Shown one piece after another: positions 59,548 to 62,204 of a stretch of 62,204 nucleotides of DNA. The translations under genes and the position numbers were made by a program. The DNA lies in the NCBI GenBank assembly GCA_938083085.1, contig CALLKX010000031.1, positions 1 to 62,204 of the forward strand. Reading direction: 5' to 3'. Position 1 is the first letter of the stretch. Every line of letters begins with the position of its first letter. Source of the stretch: an uncultured bacterium (GTDB lineage Bacteria; Planctomycetota; UBA1135; GCA-002686595). The notes below the pieces were generated by a model. The model worked only from the letters and a program-made list of their open reading frames with translations, had not been told where the DNA came from and made no database searches.

Positions 59548-62160
59548 CTAGAGAGTCGGCGCGCTCACCGGGTCGTGGACGATCTGCTTGATGCGCCCGT
59601 TCTTCTGGATCTCGGTCCCAACGCCGCCGCGAGCGGTCGTGCGGTACTTGACCGTGGAGATGTTCTTCTGAGCCCCGCGGTTGGTCTCCACGGTGAGCAG
59701 GTCCCGGTCACCGCGGCTCGCCTTGAAGCCCAGCAACTCGTCGTCCTTGGCGACCTTGATGAGCTGGACGCCCTTGCCGGGGCCACCGAGGTAGTTGATC
59801 TCCTCTGCGGCGCACACGATCGCACGGCAGCGCTGCGTGACCGCGAGGATCGTCTCGCTGCCGTGCAGCTTGAGCGCGCCGATGACGGTCTTGCCCGCGC
59901 TCGGCCGGGCGAAGCGTCGGCCGGAGCGGGTCGAGGGCTCCTGATACTTGTCGAGGCCGAAGCGGAGGGCATAGCCGTCGCTCGTGGCCGCGAAGCCGTG
60001 GACCATGGGGCAGGCGTCCGGCCGCTTGGGGTCCTCGTCGATGCTGCCCTTGAGGGTGCGCGGGTCGAAGGAGATGACCGCGACGATGCGCTCGCCGTCC
60101 TTCAGCTTGAATAGCTTCTGGATGGGCTCGCCGAACCCCGTGGAGGAGGGGAGGTCCGCAAAGCGAGCGGTGTAGCAGGTGCCGGTCGACGAGAAGAACC
60201 CCACGGTCGCACGGGTCGAGCCCGCCACGCACGCGAGGACGCTGTCTCCGTCGCGGATCCGTGACTTGGACGGTTCCTTGATCTCCTTCTGGCGCTTGAC
60301 CCAGCCGTCCCGGGTGACGAGCAGGTGGGTGTCCTCGGCGACGATGAAGTCCTCTTCCGAGTACTCGACCTCCTCGGCGGGTCCCTCGACGATCGTGCGG
60401 CGCTTGGCCTGCTTGGACTTTCCGAGCTCATTGAGCACGTCCCGGAGCTCCTCGCGCACGATGCCCCACCGGCCAGATGCGGCCGGGTCGCTGTCGTCCT
60501 CCCCGAGCAGTTCCCGGATCTCTCCGGCGCGCGTGCGCTTCGCCTCGAGCTCGTCGATGACGAGGTTGATCTCGAGCTTGGCGAGCCGGTAGAGCTTCAG
60601 CTCCAGGATCGCGTCGGTCTGCTCCTCGTCAAGCTGCTTGTACTTGCGGAGGATCTTCTTGGCCGCGTCGGCCTTGCCGCTCGACGCCCGGATGATCCGG
60701 ATGATGTCATCGAGGGCGTCGAAGACAAGGGCGAACCCCTCGAGGATGTGGATCCGCTTCTCCAGGCCCTGGAGCTCGTTCCTGAGGCGTCGGGTGACGA
60801 CATCGAGCCTGAAGTGGAGGAAGTGCCAAAGGACCTCCTTCAAACCCAGCCGGGAGGGGGCGCCGACTTCGGGGTTCTCCGTGGGAACGAGGCAGGTGAG
60901 GTTGTAGCTGTAGTTGACCTGCAGGTTCGTGTGCTTGTGGAGGTACGCGAGCACCTTCTGCTCGTCCGCGTCCTTCTTGAGGTCCAGCTCGACCCGGATG
61001 TCCTCCGCAGACAGATCCCGCACGTCCACGATCAGCGCCATCTTGCGCTGGACGACGATCTGGCCGATCTGCTCCACGAGGTTCGCCTTGTTGACGCCGT
61101 AGGGCACGCTCGAGATCACCATTGTCTTGGTGCTGCGCGACTTCAGCTTGCGGTCGATCGTGCAGGTGCCCCGGATCTTGATGGAGCCCGAGCCCGTCTT
61201 GTAGATCTCGCGCAGCTGGTCCCGAGAGGCGATGACGTGTCCACCGGTGGGGAAGTCAGGGCCTTGCACGGCGTCGTTGGCCACCAGCTGGTAGTCCTTG
61301 ACCTCGGGATCCGCCAGCAGCTTGAGGCAGGCGGAGATCGTCTCCGCCATGTTGTGGGGCGGGATGTTGGTGGCCATCCCGACCGCGATCCCCGCGCCGC
61401 CGTTGACCAGCAGGTTGGGGTAGCGAGCTGGCAGGACCACCGGCTCCTCATTGGTGCCGTCGTAGTTGGGCCGGAAGGGCACGGTGCCGTTGCGGATGTC
61501 ATCCAGCAGCGGGAGGGCGGTGGGGGCGAGGCGGCACTCGGTGTACCGGTAGGCCGCCGCAGAGTCGCCGTCGATGGAGCCGAAGTTGCCGTGGCCGTCC
61601 ACCAGGTTGTGGCGCATCTGCCACGGCTGCGCCATGCGGACCAGCGCGTCGTAGAGGGCGGTGTCCCCGTGCGGGTGGAAGTCCTTGAGGGCGGCTCCCA
61701 CAACCCCCGCGCACTTGCGGGGCTTCGCGTCGGGGAGCATGCGTTCCCGGAGCATCGTGTACAGGATCCGGCGCTGCACCGGCTTGAGCCCGTCGCGCAC
61801 GTCGGGGAGCGCACGGCTCGTGATGACCGAGAGCGAGTAGTTGAGGTAGCGGGCCTGGGCGGCCTCGTGAAGGGCGACCGCCTCTTCACCGTTGCCGGAG
61901 ACGCCATCACCGGATCCGCCGTCACCGGATCCGCCATCACTGGATCCGCCGTCACTGGCGCCGCCGTCACTGGCGCCGCCGTCACTGGCGCCGCCGTCAC
62001 TGGCGCCGCCGTCACGGGCTCCAACGGAGTCCTCGAAGAGGCCGGGTGCTGACGTCTTCGAGCCTTCGCTCGTCCTGTTTTTCTGAGTCGACTTCGACGT
62101 CTTGGTGCGCGCCACTGGAGGGTCCTCGATAGTCGCCCGCGCGCGCCCGGGGCGGCTCAC
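59548..62160 (-). CDS. parC: type II topoisomerase subunit A (ParC/GyrA-like)
   Basis: The protein has up to 870 residues from a GTG start at 62160; a later GTG at 62115 is possible. The catalytic tyrosine is Tyr206 in AAAYRYTECR, and the quinolone-determining segment reads FHPHGDTALYDALVRMAQ, with Thr and Asp at the positions equivalent to GyrA 83 and 87. The C-terminal beta-pinwheel is present, but I see no QRRGGKG GyrA-box, which favours a topoisomerase IV-like subunit. Residues 46-88 are a Gly/Ser/Asp pentapeptide array (GGASD) encoded by 15-base repeats. The parE-like gene follows by four bases. Confidence 0.9.
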   Translation of the reverse strand: MSRPGRARATIEDPPVARTKTSKSTQKNRTSEGSKTSAPGLFEDSVGARDGGASDGGASDGGASDGGASDGGSSDGGSGDGGSGDGVSGNGEEAVALHEAAQARYLNYSLSVITSRALPDVRDGLKPVQRRILYTMLRERMLPDAKPRKCAGVVGAALKDFHPHGDTALYDALVRMAQPWQMRHNLVDGHGNFGSIDGDSAAAYRYTECRLAPTALPLLDDIRNGTVPFRPNYDGTNEEPVVLPARYPNLLVNGGAGIAVGMATNIPPHNMAETISACLKLLADPEVKDYQLVANDAVQGPDFPTGGHVIASRDQLREIYKTGSGSIKIRGTCTIDRKLKSRSTKTMVISSVPYGVNKANLVEQIGQIVVQRKMALIVDVRDLSAEDIRVELDLKKDADEQKVLAYLHKHTNLQVNYSYNLTCLVPTENPEVGAPSRLGLKEVLWHFLHFRLDVVTRRLRNELQGLEKRIHILEGFALVFDALDDIIRIIRASSGKADAAKKILRKYKQLDEEQTDAILELKLYRLAKLEINLVIDELEAKRTRAGEIRELLGEDDSDPAASGRWGIVREELRDVLNELGKSKQAKRRTIVEGPAEEVEYSEEDFIVAEDTHLLVTRDGWVKRQKEIKEPSKSRIRDGDSVLACVAGSTRATVGFFSSTGTCYTARFADLPSSTGFGEPIQKLFKLKDGERIVAVISFDPRTLKGSIDEDPKRPDACPMVHGFAATSDGYALRFGLDKYQEPSTRSGRRFARPSAGKTVIGALKLHGSETILAVTQRCRAIVCAAEEINYLGGPGKGVQLIKVAKDDELLGFKASRGDRDLLTVETNRGAQKNISTVKYRTTARGGVGTEIQKNGRIKQIVHDPVSAPTL
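61903..62022. repeat. eight 15-base tandem units in the topoisomerase A gene
   Basis: From 61903 to 62022 eight units in a row are built on gccgtcactggcgcc; units 4 to 7 are identical and the outer ones carry a few changes (for example ggatcc for ggcgcc). The array is in frame and codes for a GGASD pentapeptide repeat in the N-terminal extension, ahead of the conserved catalytic core. Confidence 0.95.
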
Positions 62161-62204
62161 GCTGGGAACCCGAGCACGATAGGGGCGCAGGGGGGGCCGT
62201 ACAA

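Noticed and set aside
60325..62052. 575-codon plus-strand frame opposite the topoisomerase A gene
   Set aside because: Antisense shadow of a conserved gene, prolonged by the 15-base repeat.

Overview
The window is high-GC, gene-dense bacterial DNA. It carries about 51 protein genes and one tRNA and shows no phage, IS element, rRNA or CRISPR array. The paired DUF1800 and DUF1501 genes, a YdjY-type protein, secreted AXE1 and pectate-lyase-fold proteins, the scarcity of Shine-Dalgarno sequences and the many GTG starts suggest a planctomycete, possibly one of the marine high-GC lineages. That assignment is inference from gene content; there is no marker rRNA here to confirm it.

Layout. 1-5180: envelope and secreted proteins (two lipoproteins, a small membrane protein, an AXE1-type esterase and a beta-helix protein). 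5293-9784, minus strand: the DUF1800/DUF1501 pair and a DUF2130 coiled-coil protein, followed by tRNA-Ser(UGA) at 10042-10129. 10164-12682, minus: a GT-C membrane glycosyltransferase coupled to a DUF151 nuclease-family protein. 12783-17444: asparaginase II, a 1040-residue HEAT-like exported protein and a META lipoprotein. 17459-23083: a trypsin-like lipoprotein protease, an atypical thyX coupled to a GNAT acetyltransferase, a CocE/S15 hydrolase and cardiolipin synthase. 23374-28890: a YdjY protein with a membrane/disordered partner, then inositol-3-phosphate synthase coupled to an M3 peptidase. 29077-37126: a small membrane protein, an alpha/beta hydrolase with an AI-2E transporter, a HAD protein, a DNA-methylase-like protein coupled to a 3-methyladenine glycosylase, an O-methyltransferase coupled to a three-module FKBP protein, and fabI. 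37425-40822: a two-gene regulatory cassette containing a degenerate NtrC-type AAA+ protein. 40999-45881: queA, thiE, arsM, a zinc-ribbon protein and queG. 46351-49199: an ECF sigma factor, an anti-sigma/TPR-like protein and an exported protein. 49312-55294: glpK, a FliK-C-like protein with a free-standing FlhB C-domain, pdxA and a B12/radical SAM protein. 55329-57490: an H-NOX sensor with an HNOBA hybrid histidine kinase. 57621-62160: type II topoisomerase subunits (parC-like then parE-like).

Genes that work together: queA and queG are the last two steps of queuosine biosynthesis. The H-NOX protein and its kinase form a gas-sensing (probably nitric oxide) two-component module. The ECF sigma factor lies next to its probable regulator. 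At least ten same-strand gene pairs overlap by exactly four bases (ATGA or GTGA), and one more overlaps by a single base, so translational coupling is the rule here.

The least conventional signals are: (1) short tandem repeats with a 15-base period at five unrelated loci, in frame inside proteins and also between genes; (2) the regulator at 38018-40822, which keeps the NtrC fold landmarks but has lost the Walker A lysine and the GAFTGA loop; (3) a ThyX whose signature is split by an insert and whose RHR is replaced by KYQ; (4) an FliK-C/FlhB-C pair with no flagellar genes nearby.
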